Assembly (NCBI GenBank): GCA_046152925.1
Contig: JBJXFX010000049.1
Location: 1-54,412 of the forward strand
Reading direction: 5' to 3'
Origin: CAMAUF01 sp046152925
GTDB lineage: Bacteria; Chloroflexota; Dehalococcoidia; Tepidiformales; Tepidiformaceae
Length of the DNA stretch: 54,412 nucleotides
Under the pieces are notes generated by a model that saw only the letters and a list, made by a program, of their open reading frames with translations, made no database searches and was not told the origin of the DNA. Numbering within the stretch: position 1 is the stretch's first letter; each line of letters begins with the position of its first letter. Positions 32,335-41,453 of the stretch are shown one piece after another. The translations under genes and the position numbers were made by a program.

Positions 32335-33267
32335 TTAGCGCTTCGGGCGCGGCCGACGGGGCTCGTAGACGAGCGTCGCCCGATTGAGCGGGAGGCGGAA
32401 GCCCAAATAGGCGCCACGGGCAAACTTCCCGACCCGGAAGGCCCAGACCTTCGAGCGGCTCGCGCCCATCGTTGGCTTTCGCGGGGTTAAGGTTCGGATG
32501 TCGCGAAGCGCAGCTGACCATCGGTGGGTACGCACATGCTTTGCGAACATTCCACCGCGGCCGCCAGCGTATCTCCCGAGAAGCTGTTGGGCGGAGCCAT
32601 CCCGCGAGCTGCGATACTCGTGGTGGAGCACAGCCATCTCGGGGATCATCCGGCGGTGCACCCCCGCCAGCCCGGCGCGGTCGCCGAAATCGAGGTCGTC
32701 GCAGGACCCGATGATGCCGCCGGGGCACAGCGCCTCGTCGAACCGGAGGCGACGGAAGATCTCGGTCCGTCCGGCTGTGTTGGCGCCGATGCCGATGAGC
32801 ATCGGGACCCCACGGGCCTTGCCCCGGATCTCACGCACGATGTTCGTTGTCCTGGGGAGCAGCTCCCACGGCTCCGGCGGGCGCGGCGCGTTGACGCCGC
32901 CGTAGACGACTTCGAACGGGTCGCCCGCGGCGGCCTCGCGGAGGAGCGGGAACCACTGCGGCGTGATGGCGACATCGTCGTCCAGGTAGGCGATGACCTC
33001 GCCGTGCGCCCACTCCGTCCCGGTGTTGAGGGCATATCCCTTGCTCCGGAGATTGGGGCGGAACCAAGTGATTGGGGACGCGTCCAGTCCGGCAAGGATC
33101 TGCTCTCGCCTGTCGCCGGCCGACTGGTCGCCCACGAAGATCTCGATGAGGCCGCGATTGGGGTCGGCGAGGATCGAATCGAGAAGGCGCCGAAGATGAA
33201 CATCCCGTTCGTAGGTAGGGATGACGATGCTGATCAGGCCCGCGTAGGGCGTCACGGCGGCTGTCAT
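32335..33267 (-). CDS. Family 2 glycosyltransferase
   Basis: GT-A fold glycosyltransferase of 310 residues without membrane helices. ISIVIPTYERDVHLRRLLDSI (12-32) is the nucleotide-binding start, DDD (96-98) in YLDDDVA is the DXD-like metal site, and SCDDLDFGDRAGLAGVHRRM (about 199-218) is the acceptor-side ED-type motif. The C-terminus is Arg-rich. Its ATG overlaps the upstream LLM stop by 4 bp, so it is the terminal gene of the VWA-kinase-LLM operon. The sugar and acceptor are unknown. Confidence 0.88.
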   Translation of the reverse strand: MTAAVTPYAGLISIVIPTYERDVHLRRLLDSILADPNRGLIEIFVGDQSAGDRREQILAGLDASPITWFRPNLRSKGYALNTGTEWAHGEVIAYLDDDVAITPQWFPLLREAAAGDPFEVVYGGVNAPRPPEPWELLPRTTNIVREIRGKARGVPMLIGIGANTAGRTEIFRRLRFDEALCPGGIIGSCDDLDFGDRAGLAGVHRRMIPEMAVLHHEYRSSRDGSAQQLLGRYAGGRGGMFAKHVRTHRWSAALRDIRTLTPRKPTMGASRSKVWAFRVGKFARGAYLGFRLPLNRATLVYEPRRPRPKR

Positions 33268-34205
33268 GAGGCGTTGACGCGCCCGAGGAGCGCCAGGGTA
33301 GAGGCGTAAGCGCCAGCGGGCGCGCCTTCGGGGACGAAAATCGAGACCATCGCCTCGTCGATGCCGAATTCGGAAAGCGAGCGGAGGCGGGCCTCGACCG
33401 ACGCGGCGTCGCCGTGGATGACGAGAGCGTCGATCGCGCCATCGGACCATGCGCCCGTCTCGCGGACTTCCGGGAAGCCGGCGTCGGCGAGCATGTTCTG
33501 GTAGTTCGGGATGCGGGCGAAGAAGCCCAGGCCCTTGCGGAAGGCGTCACGCGCGACTGCTGGCTCTTCGCAGACGACCACCGGGACGTGGCCAACGAGG
33601 GCGGGGACCGGCCGGCTAGCTTTGGCCGCACCGCGTGCGAGCGCGGGTTTCGCCACGTCGCGAAGGTAGGCGAGCGGCGAGACCCAGGAGATCGCGCCGT
33701 CGGCAACTTCGCCACAGAGCTCGTAGGCGTTCGCGCGCAGGGCCGAAGCCATGACGCGGATGCCCGTGGGGGCCGCGAGTTGGGCTTTCGCGGAGAGGCG
33801 CTTGCCGCGGAAGTCGACGCGGCCATCCGCCAGGAGCGCCCGGAGGATGGTCAGGTAGTCGCGGAGGTGTTCCTGGGGCCGCTCGGCGGAGATGACGAAG
33901 GTTGGCTCGATGACCATCGGCGCGCTGGGCCCGACGCCGAGGCGGAGCCGCCCCGGGGCGAGGCTCTCCACGGCGAGGGCGGTGGCCGCCATCGAGACGG
34001 GATGGCGCGGGAAGGTATGCACGATCGCGGTGCCGAAACCGATGCGCTGCGTCGTGGCCGCGGCGGCAGTGAAGATCGCAAGGGGGTCGGGCACGGTCGG
34101 GCCGCTGGTCATCCAAACGGATCCGATGCCCGCGGCTTCGGCCGCGTGGATCGCGGTGAGCACATCCCGGACGGTGGGGCCAGAGACGAGGACGCCAGTG
34201 TTCAT
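33264..34205 (-). CDS. LLM class oxidoreductase, F420-dependent type likely
   Basis: Luciferase-like TIM-barrel enzyme of 313 residues. It is unlike the LLM enzyme at 3.1-4.3 kb: shorter, starting NTGVLVSGPTVRDVLTAIHAAEAAG and containing IGFGTAIVHTFPRHPVSMAATALAVESLAPGRLRLGVGPS, the pattern of F420-dependent methylene-tetrahydromethanopterin-reductase-like enzymes (MSMEG/TIGR-type oxidoreductases). GGAG sits 6 nt before the ATG. It lies between a P-loop kinase and a glycosyltransferase in one operon; the shared function is not evident. Confidence 0.88.
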   Translation of the reverse strand: MNTGVLVSGPTVRDVLTAIHAAEAAGIGSVWMTSGPTVPDPLAIFTAAAATTQRIGFGTAIVHTFPRHPVSMAATALAVESLAPGRLRLGVGPSAPMVIEPTFVISAERPQEHLRDYLTILRALLADGRVDFRGKRLSAKAQLAAPTGIRVMASALRANAYELCGEVADGAISWVSPLAYLRDVAKPALARGAAKASRPVPALVGHVPVVVCEEPAVARDAFRKGLGFFARIPNYQNMLADAGFPEVRETGAWSDGAIDALVIHGDAASVEARLRSLSEFGIDEAMVSIFVPEGAPAGAYASTLALLGRVNAS

Positions 34206-34213
34206 GGGACTCC

Positions 34214-34891
34214 TTAGGCGGTCATGGTGAGTGCGGGGGCGGACGGGTCGCTATTGTCGACGACGACGTCGGCGAGGGTCTGCCCGCCGGTCTCCGCCTT
34301 GTAGATGCGGTGACAGGGCAGATGATACTGCTCGTAGCGCCGGCTGATGGCGCTGGGGTCGGGATCGGCGCCCCAAGCGCCGTCGCGAAGGCTGGCCCGG
34401 GCGAGCAGGGTTTCTTCGTCTACTTCGACCCAGATGATTTGGTCCCACGCGCTCGGCCCGATCGCGGGATGGAGAAGCAGGCCACCGTCGACGACAACAA
34501 CGGCGGTCTCGCCGACGTCCGTCCACGTCTCAGGCATCGGCTGGTCGAGGAACGACGAGAACAAGGAGAACCTGCACCGCCGGGAGCCGTGCAGTCCGAG
34601 CGGTTCGAGGACAAGCCTGCGGAAGGCTTCGTAATCGTACCCTTCGTCGTAGTAGAGACGCCCTGTCCACTCTCCCCGTACTGAGCGCCACTTGTGGCCG
34701 GGTCGATGGAAATCGTCGAATTCGCAGCGATGCACCTCGCGACCCGAGGCAGCCAGACATTGGGCGAGTTCATCGGCCAGGGTGGTTTTTCCAGCGGCGC
34801 TCGGGCCCGTGATGGCGACGCGCACGGGATGGCCGGGCGCAGACGCGCTGACCCGGCTCGTGAGTACTTCGATGAGGTCCGGCCGTCGCAT
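34214..34891 (-). CDS. Uridine-kinase-like P-loop phosphotransferase
   Basis: P-loop kinase of 225 residues. Walker A is GPSAAGKTTLADEL (29-42); FDDFHRPGHKWR (about 58-69) and GYDYEAFRRLVLEPL correspond to the substrate-binding region of uridine/pantothenate-type kinases, and VVVDGGLLLHP is the Walker B-like strand. The lid region has LLARASLRDGAW and SRRYEQYHLP. Typical of stand-alone uridine kinase-like proteins whose substrate is often unverified. It starts 19 nt after the VWA gene with no clear ribosome site. Confidence 0.85.
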   Translation of the reverse strand: MRRPDLIEVLTSRVSASAPGHPVRVAITGPSAAGKTTLADELAQCLAASGREVHRCEFDDFHRPGHKWRSVRGEWTGRLYYDEGYDYEAFRRLVLEPLGLHGSRRCRFSLFSSFLDQPMPETWTDVGETAVVVVDGGLLLHPAIGPSAWDQIIWVEVDEETLLARASLRDGAWGADPDPSAISRRYEQYHLPCHRIYKAETGGQTLADVVVDNSDPSAPALTMTA

Positions 34892-34910
34892 GTCGGCTGC
34901 GCGGACGGGG

Positions 34911-37142
34911 CTAGCCGCCGACGCCGGCGAGCTTTTTCTTCTTCTGCTGGACGTAGTCCACCAGGATGTATTCGCCCAGCTTGTCCGGCGTTGTATAGAA
35001 CACGCGACCCTTGTTGATCCGGGCGACCTGGTTGACGAACTCCTTGAGGTAGTAGTTCCGATCCAGCATGAAGGTGTTGATCGTGATCCGCTTCTGCGTG
35101 CAACGCTTCACTTCTTTGAGCGTCTCGCGGATGGTGATCGGGCTCGGTGGATAGGCGAAGTAACTCCGGCCCTTCTCCAGGTGAGCGGTCGGCTCGCCGT
35201 CGGAGATCATGATGATTTGCCGCGTGCCCTGCGTGTGCTTCGCCAAGAGGTTTTGGGCGATCATCAGCGCGTGGTGCATGTTCGTGCCAAGCACGGACTC
35301 GTCCCAGCGGACGTAGGGCAGCTGGTCGGCCTTGAGCTCCCGCGCGTAGGCGCTGAAGCCGATGATGTAGAGGCTGTCGCGCTGATAGGCGGCGCCGATC
35401 AGGTTGTTGAGCGCGAGCGCCACCTTCTTGGCCGCCTGGAAGCTGCCACGTAGCGCCATCGACCAGCTGAGGTCGAGCATGATGACGGTGGCCGTCTGGG
35501 TGACGAGCTCCGTCTTATCGACCTCGAAGTCGGCGGGTTTGAGCGAAATCGGCGTCCCGGGGCCATTGCGCAGCATCGAGTTGAAAAGCGTCTTCTGGAT
35601 GTCCAGGTGGAAGGGGTCGCCGAACTCGTACTTCTTGGTCTGGTCCGTGCGGTCGCCACCCTGGCCGGAGTCGCGGACTTCGTGCTTACCGAAGGTGTCC
35701 TTCTTGAGCTGGGCATAGATCTCGGCGAGGGCGCGCTGCCCGATCTTGCGGGTGCCGCGCGGCGTGAGCTCGTAGCCGTTGCCCTTCTTCCGGATGTAGC
35801 CGGCTTCCTCGAGGATCTCCATGAACTTCTTGAGCTGGTCGAGCGTCTCCCGCGCCTCCGGGCCGAGGAGCTCTTCGAGCTTGTCGGCGTCGATGTCTTC
35901 GATGTCCCCGCCGTATTGGGTGCGCTCGAGCTGGCGTTCGACCTCATCGATCGACTGCATCTGGTTCATGAGCTGCATGGCCGACTGGAGGTCGAGCTCC
36001 TCGTCGCCGCGGAACGGGTATTGGTTCCGCAGCTCCCGCATCGGGTAGAGATACTCGAGGTTTTGGGCGAGGTCGTTCATCATCTGCTGCAGTCCGGGGT
36101 CGCCTATCTTGTCGGAGAGCAGGTCCTGGAGCTGCTGGCGCATGTCGCCCGGCAGGCTATCCATCAGGCTTTGCATCTGGCCCATCTGGTGCTGCATCTG
36201 GGCGATGAGCTCTTCGAGTGATTGCGGTGGGTTTTCGCCGAAGAGGTCGCCGTACTGCTGCATGAACTGGTCGAAGTTGGGCTCTTTGCCGCCCATCTTG
36301 TCCTGCAGCATCTGGTTGAGGTCGCGGACCATGTCCTTCATGCGCTGCATGTCTTCAGGTGACATGTTGGCGATCTGGTTGTACATGTCCTTGAAGAAGG
36401 TCTCGGTCATCGCCTTCTTGAGGGATTCGACGAGCTCGTTGAACTTCTGCTGGGCCTCGGGGTCCATGAACTCGTAGTTCTGGAGCTGGCGGACCTGGCC
36501 GCCGACGTCTTCCGGGAGCTCGCTGAGGAAGTCCTTTTTCTTGTTCGCGATGTTCCGGAGCATCTCCGCGAACTCGCTGGGGATCTCGCTTTGGCCGCTT
36601 TGCTGGCCCTGTTGCCCCTGCTGGGACTGCTGGCCTTGGGGGGAGCCTTGCTGGCCCGCTTGGGGCCGCATGCCCTGCTGGCCCGGTTGCTGCTTCCCTT
36701 GTTGGTTGCCGTCGCCATCGCCGTCTTGTTGGCCGCCGGGCTGCTGCTGGCGGTCCTGAGCGCCCTGTTGCCCCGCTTCGCCCTGCTGTCCCTCTTGCGG
36801 CCGCTGGCCGTTCGCCTCATCGAGGCGGCGGTCGAGGGTCGTGTTTTCCATTTGGAGGATTTCGTCGAGCTGGCGCTTGAGGTCGTCGAAGATCGAGCTG
36901 AGGTTGAAGCGGTCGAGCTGCTGGCGGCGCTGTTGGCGGAGCTGCTGCAACAGGTCGCGGAGGCCCTGCTGACGCTCGCCCATCGGGTTGCGCGTGCCGC
37001 GCTGCATCATGTTGCGAAGCGCGTGTTGCAGGTCGCCGAAGTTCATCAGGTCGTCGGTGAGGTTATCGAGGATGTCATCGGCCGCGAGTTCGGGCACTTC
37101 TTGCGTGCCGTCCCACATCGAGTAACGAAAGCGCAAGACCAT
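34911..37142 (-). CDS. VWA-domain protein with Gln/Gly-rich linker
   Basis: Protein of 743 residues. The N-terminal YSMWDGTQEVPELAADDILDNL (7-28) marks a family of VWA proteins usually encoded with a MoxR/ChlI-type AAA+ ATPase. Residues 112-186 are an extreme Gln/Gly tract (many GQQ units), followed by a helical, acidic middle region (190-545) and a C-terminal VWA domain (about 545-735) whose metal-ion site DLSWS (DxSxS) is intact, with SDGEPT as the third MIDAS element. It has no signal peptide, so it is cytosolic. GAGGGGG precedes ATG 37142. It heads the VWA-kinase-LLM-glycosyltransferase operon; no AAA+ partner gene is linked. Confidence 0.9.
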   Translation of the reverse strand: MVLRFRYSMWDGTQEVPELAADDILDNLTDDLMNFGDLQHALRNMMQRGTRNPMGERQQGLRDLLQQLRQQRRQQLDRFNLSSIFDDLKRQLDEILQMENTTLDRRLDEANGQRPQEGQQGEAGQQGAQDRQQQPGGQQDGDGDGNQQGKQQPGQQGMRPQAGQQGSPQGQQSQQGQQGQQSGQSEIPSEFAEMLRNIANKKKDFLSELPEDVGGQVRQLQNYEFMDPEAQQKFNELVESLKKAMTETFFKDMYNQIANMSPEDMQRMKDMVRDLNQMLQDKMGGKEPNFDQFMQQYGDLFGENPPQSLEELIAQMQHQMGQMQSLMDSLPGDMRQQLQDLLSDKIGDPGLQQMMNDLAQNLEYLYPMRELRNQYPFRGDEELDLQSAMQLMNQMQSIDEVERQLERTQYGGDIEDIDADKLEELLGPEARETLDQLKKFMEILEEAGYIRKKGNGYELTPRGTRKIGQRALAEIYAQLKKDTFGKHEVRDSGQGGDRTDQTKKYEFGDPFHLDIQKTLFNSMLRNGPGTPISLKPADFEVDKTELVTQTATVIMLDLSWSMALRGSFQAAKKVALALNNLIGAAYQRDSLYIIGFSAYARELKADQLPYVRWDESVLGTNMHHALMIAQNLLAKHTQGTRQIIMISDGEPTAHLEKGRSYFAYPPSPITIRETLKEVKRCTQKRITINTFMLDRNYYLKEFVNQVARINKGRVFYTTPDKLGEYILVDYVQQKKKKLAGVGG

Positions 37143-37251
37143 GGCGCGTCCCCCTCTAGCGGCCGCATGCACGGCCACCCGTAACGTACTCGAAGTCCGG
37201 TTGCTTGTCAGGCGAGGCGTTGACGGCGGATGGGGCGCAGCGCAGGATGGG

Positions 37252-38994
37252 ATGGTGGACGAGGCTCCCCGGGCTCGCTCCCGGTACGTGTTGCCGCTGT
37301 TCCTTCTGGCGCTCCTCTCGGTCGTCATGAGCGTTGCGTTCTTCGTCCTGGTTGTCGCCTTCCAGGTCTCGAGCATCACGGGCGGCGATGCCGCGCCAGC
37401 TCGCGCAGGGGTCCGCACGCCGATCGCCACGCCGACTCCCGGACCCTTGCTCGTGCGAGGCTCAATCCCCGGCGCGGTGCCGGACCTCCAGCTTCAACAG
37501 GGCGAGCCAGCGGACATCGCCGTCACGCCGTCGACCTCGGCCACCGCGACCGCCATCCGGTACTGGGCGCTGGTCGTCTCGCCCAGCGCTGGCCTCCCCG
37601 ACCTGACCGCGGACCAGGTGACTCGTTTGCTCGAAAAGCCACCCGAGGCTTCGAGCCTCGGCGGCCGGGGCGGACGGATCGCCGGGATCGCCGGTCCGGA
37701 GCGTCCCGGAGAGATCTTCCGTGCGACTTGGCCGGTCGAGGAAAGTCCGCCTACCTGGGAGGACCTGCGCCGCCGGATGGCCGAGCCGGGCCGCCCAGCA
37801 ATCGCCGTCATCCCGATCGACGAGGTGGACCCGCGGACGGCGGTCGTCCGCCGGAAGACGGCGACAGGCGCCGCGGAGCCGGTCTGGATCGTCGAGCGTG
37901 TCGAGGTGACGGGGCTCACGGGGCGAGGCCAGGCGGCCGCGCAAACCATCGTCCGGGCGATCGAGGTCGCCAAGCCGGAGGCCACGACGATCATCGCCAC
38001 CGGCGACATCCTCCTCTCGCGCTGCACGTACACAACGATCGAGGCGATCGACGACTGGGCGGCGCCGTTCGCATCCACGCTCGGCGCGCGGCTCCGCGGG
38101 GCGGACCTCGTGCTGGGCTCGCTCGATGGCTCCATTCAGGACATCAACCCGGTGTGGGGATGCGTTGCCACGACGAACCTCGCGATGCCGCCTGAGGCTG
38201 TCAGGACGCTCCTCGCAGGCGGCATCGACGGCGTGACCTTGGCGACGAACCACGCCCTGGACTGCGGCCAGGACAGCTGCGGGCGAAACGCCGTCCTGCG
38301 GACGATAGCGCTGCTCGATGCTGCCGGGGTCAAGCACACCGGTGGCGGAGCGACGCTCGAGGATGCGCTCGCGCCGATGATTTTCGAGATCGGCGGCGTG
38401 CGCATCGGCGTGCTCGGCTTCGATGACATCGCCGCCGAGGACTCCGAGGCGACGGCGACGAGCCCGGGCACGGCCCCGCTCGACGACTCGTACGAAGACG
38501 AACAAGCCGACTTTCCGCGCGAGCCGGCCTTCTACAAGCCCGCCTCGCTGCTCAACCTCACGCGCTTCGCAGAACGCATCCGGAAGCTGAAGACGGAAGT
38601 CGACCTCGTCATCGTCCAAGTGCAATCGGGGACGGAGGACACACACGACCCGAGCCCCAGGAGCATCAAAGCTTTGCGGGCTGCGGTGGACGCCGGGGCC
38701 GACCTGGTGGTGGGCAACCAGGCGCACTGGGTGCAGGCCGCCGAGTTTCGCGGCGACACGTTCGTCGCCTACGCGCTTGGAAACTTCCTCTTCGACCAGC
38801 GGCACACGCCACAGCATTACCAAGGCGTGCTGTTGGAGGCGGAGGTTTGGGGCAAGAAGATCGCCCAGGTCCGCCTCGTGCCGTACGAGATCATCGACCG
38901 CCATCGCCCCGAAATTCTCGAAGGGGCCGTCCGGGCGAAGGTGCTCAACGACGTGTGGGCGGCCTCGGAGCGGCTGTTGGCGGAAGCGCCTTAG
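37252..38994 (+). CDS. CapA-family (poly-gamma-glutamate/metallophosphatase) protein
   Basis: Membrane-anchored extracytoplasmic protein of 580 residues. A single N-terminal helix (YVLPLFLLALLSVVMSVAFFVLVVAF, about 12-37) is followed by a Pro/Thr-rich linker, an unassigned domain of about 180 residues resembling a substrate-binding-like fold, and the CapA metallophosphatase-like domain from about residue 245: TGDILLSR, NHALDCG, VLGFDDIA, GNQAHWVQ and YALGNFLFDQ are its conserved ligand motifs. CapA-domain proteins act in polyglutamate capsule or cell-surface polymer processing; here no capB/capC partners are linked. ATG 37252 has AGGATGGG overlapping upstream; the longer frame would overlap the VWA start. 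Confidence 0.88.
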   Translation: MVDEAPRARSRYVLPLFLLALLSVVMSVAFFVLVVAFQVSSITGGDAAPARAGVRTPIATPTPGPLLVRGSIPGAVPDLQLQQGEPADIAVTPSTSATATAIRYWALVVSPSAGLPDLTADQVTRLLEKPPEASSLGGRGGRIAGIAGPERPGEIFRATWPVEESPPTWEDLRRRMAEPGRPAIAVIPIDEVDPRTAVVRRKTATGAAEPVWIVERVEVTGLTGRGQAAAQTIVRAIEVAKPEATTIIATGDILLSRCTYTTIEAIDDWAAPFASTLGARLRGADLVLGSLDGSIQDINPVWGCVATTNLAMPPEAVRTLLAGGIDGVTLATNHALDCGQDSCGRNAVLRTIALLDAAGVKHTGGGATLEDALAPMIFEIGGVRIGVLGFDDIAAEDSEATATSPGTAPLDDSYEDEQADFPREPAFYKPASLLNLTRFAERIRKLKTEVDLVIVQVQSGTEDTHDPSPRSIKALRAAVDAGADLVVGNQAHWVQAAEFRGDTFVAYALGNFLFDQRHTPQHYQGVLLEAEVWGKKIAQVRLVPYEIIDRHRPEILEGAVRAKVLNDVWAASERLLAEAP

Positions 38995-40271
38995 TCAACC
39001 TTGAGGACGGCGCCGGAGTCGCGAAGGCGGGCGACGGTTGCCTCATCGAACCCGGCCCAGGCGAGGATACCGGCGACTTCCGTGCCGATGCGCGCCGGTG
39101 TCGGCCCTGCCTGGAAGCCGTCGCCATCGAGTTGGAGCGGCACGTTGAGGTTGGTGACTGGGCCGAGGCCCCAGTGTTCGCGGGTGTAGACGAGGTTGTT
39201 CGCTTCCACTTGTCCGTCGACGAGGAGCTCGACCGGGAGGTAGACGGGCGAGGCCGGGATGCCGATGGCGTTGAAGGTGGCTTGCCACTCCCGCGTGCTC
39301 AGCTCGCGGAAGCGGACCTCCATCTCGCCCTGGACGCCGAGGTAGTGCTCGACGAGCTCGGCGATTGGGCGGCCGGCGGTCTTGCCCCACATGGCATCGG
39401 TGACGCCGGTCGCATCCTGGAGCTTCTTCTGGAGGCCAGGGCTCGCGCAGGCGATGGCGACGGCCGAGTCTTTGGTTTCGTACGTCCGGTAATAGACGCC
39501 GGTGAGGTAGGAGGGGCGCACGCCGGAGTTGTGCGCCATCTGGTCGGTGAAGGGGGCGCCTTCGCCGCGGGCCTGCTTGAGCCAGGCGCGGGTCGCGTCG
39601 TCGGTGGCAAGGTCGTGGCTGTGGACGCGGGTAAACAGTGTGTTCTGGAGCGCCATCGCCGCGCCAAGCAGCGTGATATCGACTTCGCCGCCTTCGCCCG
39701 TCCGTTCGCGCCGGTAGAGGGCGCCAGCGATGCCGAAGGCGAGCAGCGCGGCGCACATGTAGTCCGAGATTGGCGAGTCGCCGGCCGCGGGGAGGCCTTC
39801 GTCGGAGACCTTGCCCATGGAGGCCATGAGGCCGGAGCGGGCTTGAACGACATAATCCATGCCCGCGAGGCCGGAGTCGGGGCCCTTCGTGCCAAAGGCC
39901 GTCACGTTGCCCACGATCAGGCGAGGGAACTTCGTCCGCAGTGCTGCGCCATCGAGCCCGAGCTCGGCCGCTAGGCCGGGCCGCAGGTTGAAGAGCGCGA
40001 CATCGGCCTTCGCGAGGAGCGCGTCGAGGATTGCCGGTGTTTCGGCGTGCCGCAGCTCGAGCGGCAGCGAATGCTTGCCGCGGTTACGGGAGAGGAAGTG
40101 ACGGGTCTCGCCAGGGATGAGCGGCGTGAGGTGACGCGTGGGTTCGCCCTCAAGGGGTTCGACCTTGATGACGTGGGCGCCGCCATCGGCGAGCAGCTGC
40201 GCGGCATAGGGGACGGCGACGAATTGCCCGAACTCGATGACGGTGACGTTTGTGAACGGCTGCTCAGCCAT
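38991..40271 (-). CDS. CaiB/BaiF family CoA-transferase
   Basis: Class III CoA-transferase of 426 residues. It has VTVIEFGQFVAVPYAAQLLADGGAHVIKVEP (9-39) and the catalytic Asp in GMDYVVQARSG (about 143-153), typical of the formyl-CoA/succinyl-CoA:acid transferase fold. AGGAGG precedes ATG 40271 at ideal distance. It transfers CoA between carboxylic acids; the acid is unknown, but neighbouring SDR and CoA-related genes suggest carboxylic-acid degradation. Its start overlaps the end of the MazG-like gene by 8 bp. Confidence 0.94.
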   Translation of the reverse strand: MAEQPFTNVTVIEFGQFVAVPYAAQLLADGGAHVIKVEPLEGEPTRHLTPLIPGETRHFLSRNRGKHSLPLELRHAETPAILDALLAKADVALFNLRPGLAAELGLDGAALRTKFPRLIVGNVTAFGTKGPDSGLAGMDYVVQARSGLMASMGKVSDEGLPAAGDSPISDYMCAALLAFGIAGALYRRERTGEGGEVDITLLGAAMALQNTLFTRVHSHDLATDDATRAWLKQARGEGAPFTDQMAHNSGVRPSYLTGVYYRTYETKDSAVAIACASPGLQKKLQDATGVTDAMWGKTAGRPIAELVEHYLGVQGEMEVRFRELSTREWQATFNAIGIPASPVYLPVELLVDGQVEANNLVYTREHWGLGPVTNLNVPLQLDGDGFQAGPTPARIGTEVAGILAWAGFDEATVARLRDSGAVLKVD

Positions 40272-40602
40272 CTCGCCCCTCCTGGAGCCCTTCATCGATG
40301 TGGCGCTCGATGTCGGCCATCGTCTTCAAGAACGCGGCCTGGAGGTCGACTTCGTACATCTCCGCGAGCACCAATGTCGACCAGAGGACATCCGCAAGCT
40401 CGTGGGCGATGCGGTCGTCTGTGTCGCGCATGGTGCGGAGTCCGGCCTTGGCCATGACCAACTTGCAGAGGTCGCCGACATCGCCCACGAGCCCGAGGGT
40501 CACGTCTTCACGCGTCCAGGCGTGGTCGTACTTCGCCTCTTCGAGGGCCCGGTAGCGGTGGCGCACTTCCATCGCGCGTGCCGAGAGCTCCTCAAGGTTC
40601 AT
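40264..40602 (-). CDS. MazG-like nucleotide pyrophosphohydrolase
   Basis: All-alpha NTP pyrophosphatase-like protein of 112 residues. The MazG-type metal motif is visible as GLVGDVGDLCKLVM (about 37-50) and DDRIAHELADVLWSTL (about 62-77), the ELAD pair being the usual Glu/Asp ligands, though the first EExxE motif is degenerate (VGDVGDL). It probably hydrolyses non-canonical nucleoside triphosphates or is a related dimeric dUTPase-like protein. It lies 5 nt after the SDR gene and overlaps the CoA-transferase, so all three are cotranscribed. Confidence 0.78.
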   Translation of the reverse strand: MNLEELSARAMEVRHRYRALEEAKYDHAWTREDVTLGLVGDVGDLCKLVMAKAGLRTMRDTDDRIAHELADVLWSTLVLAEMYEVDLQAAFLKTMADIERHIDEGLQEGRDG

Positions 40603-40607
40603 GGCGC

Positions 40608-41369
40608 CTACCGGGGCGCCAGGCGGATCGCGCCGTCGAGCCGGATCGTCTCGCCGTTCAGCATCGCGTTTTCGACGATGTGTACGGCGAGTTTCGCGTA
40701 CTCCTCAGGGGTGCCGAGGCGCGATGGGAAGGGCGTTGCCGCGCCAAGCGCTTGGCGCGCCGGCTCGGGCAGGCCCATCAGCATCGGCGTCAGAAAGAGG
40801 CCGGGCGCAATGGTGCAGCAGCGGACGCCCTTGTCGGCGAGGTCGCGCGCGAACGGCAACGTCATCCCGATGACGCCGGCCTTCGATGCAGAGTAGGCGA
40901 CTTGGCCGATCTGGCCCTCGTAACCCGCGACGGACGCGGTGTTAATGACGACGCCGCGCTCGCCGTCGGCGTTGGGCGCGTTCTCAAGCATCTTGGCGGC
41001 GGCGAGCCGCGTGACGTTGAACGTGCCGATCAGGTTGACGCGGATGATCCGCTCGTAAAGCGCGAGGTCGTGGGGCTTGCCGCCCGAGACGGTCTTCGCG
41101 GCGCCAGCGATGCCTGCGCAGTTCACCGCGACGTGTACGCCGCCGTAAGCCTCGGCGGCGCGGGCGATAGCCGCGGTCACTTGGCCCTCGTCGGCGACGT
41201 CGGCCGGGGTAAAGACGCCGCCAAGCTCGGCGGCGATGCTCGCTCCTTCGGAGCGCTCAAGGTCCATGATGGCGACTTTCGCGCCCTTGGCGGCGAACGC
41301 ACGGGCCGTAGCCGCGCCGAGGCCGGAACCTCCCCCTGTGACGATCACGCCGATACCGTTGATTTCCAA
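40608..41369 (-). CDS. SDR family 3-hydroxyacyl-CoA dehydrogenase (HSD10-like)
   Basis: Short-chain dehydrogenase of 253 residues. NAD-binding TGGGSGLGAA (11-20), the Asp of MDLERS (about 36, NAD specificity), NCAGIAG (about 84-90), and the catalytic Ser/Tyr/Lys with YSASK (about 162-166) are all present. ERIIRVNLIGTFNVTRLAA and IAPGLFLTPML follow the type II HSD10/3-hydroxy-2-methylbutyryl-CoA dehydrogenase pattern. It starts at TTG with GGAGG 6 nt upstream. Context with a CoA-transferase suggests beta-oxidation-like metabolism. Confidence 0.93.
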   Translation of the reverse strand: MEINGIGVIVTGGGSGLGAATARAFAAKGAKVAIMDLERSEGASIAAELGGVFTPADVADEGQVTAAIARAAEAYGGVHVAVNCAGIAGAAKTVSGGKPHDLALYERIIRVNLIGTFNVTRLAAAKMLENAPNADGERGVVINTASVAGYEGQIGQVAYSASKAGVIGMTLPFARDLADKGVRCCTIAPGLFLTPMLMGLPEPARQALGAATPFPSRLGTPEEYAKLAVHIVENAMLNGETIRLDGAIRLAPR

Positions 41370-41453
41370 CCACTACCTCCGGCACGATGGCCCAGTTCTG
41401 CCAGGCCCAAGACTGTGCCTCGCACGATAGCGGAAGGGAGGTCTCTGCGCCCC

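Noticed and set aside
36600..36830. Plus-strand CTGCTGGCC-rich repeats as a tandem-repeat locus or membrane protein gene
   Set aside because: They are the complement of the Gln/Gly tract of the VWA protein, which is supported by a complete VWA domain and start.
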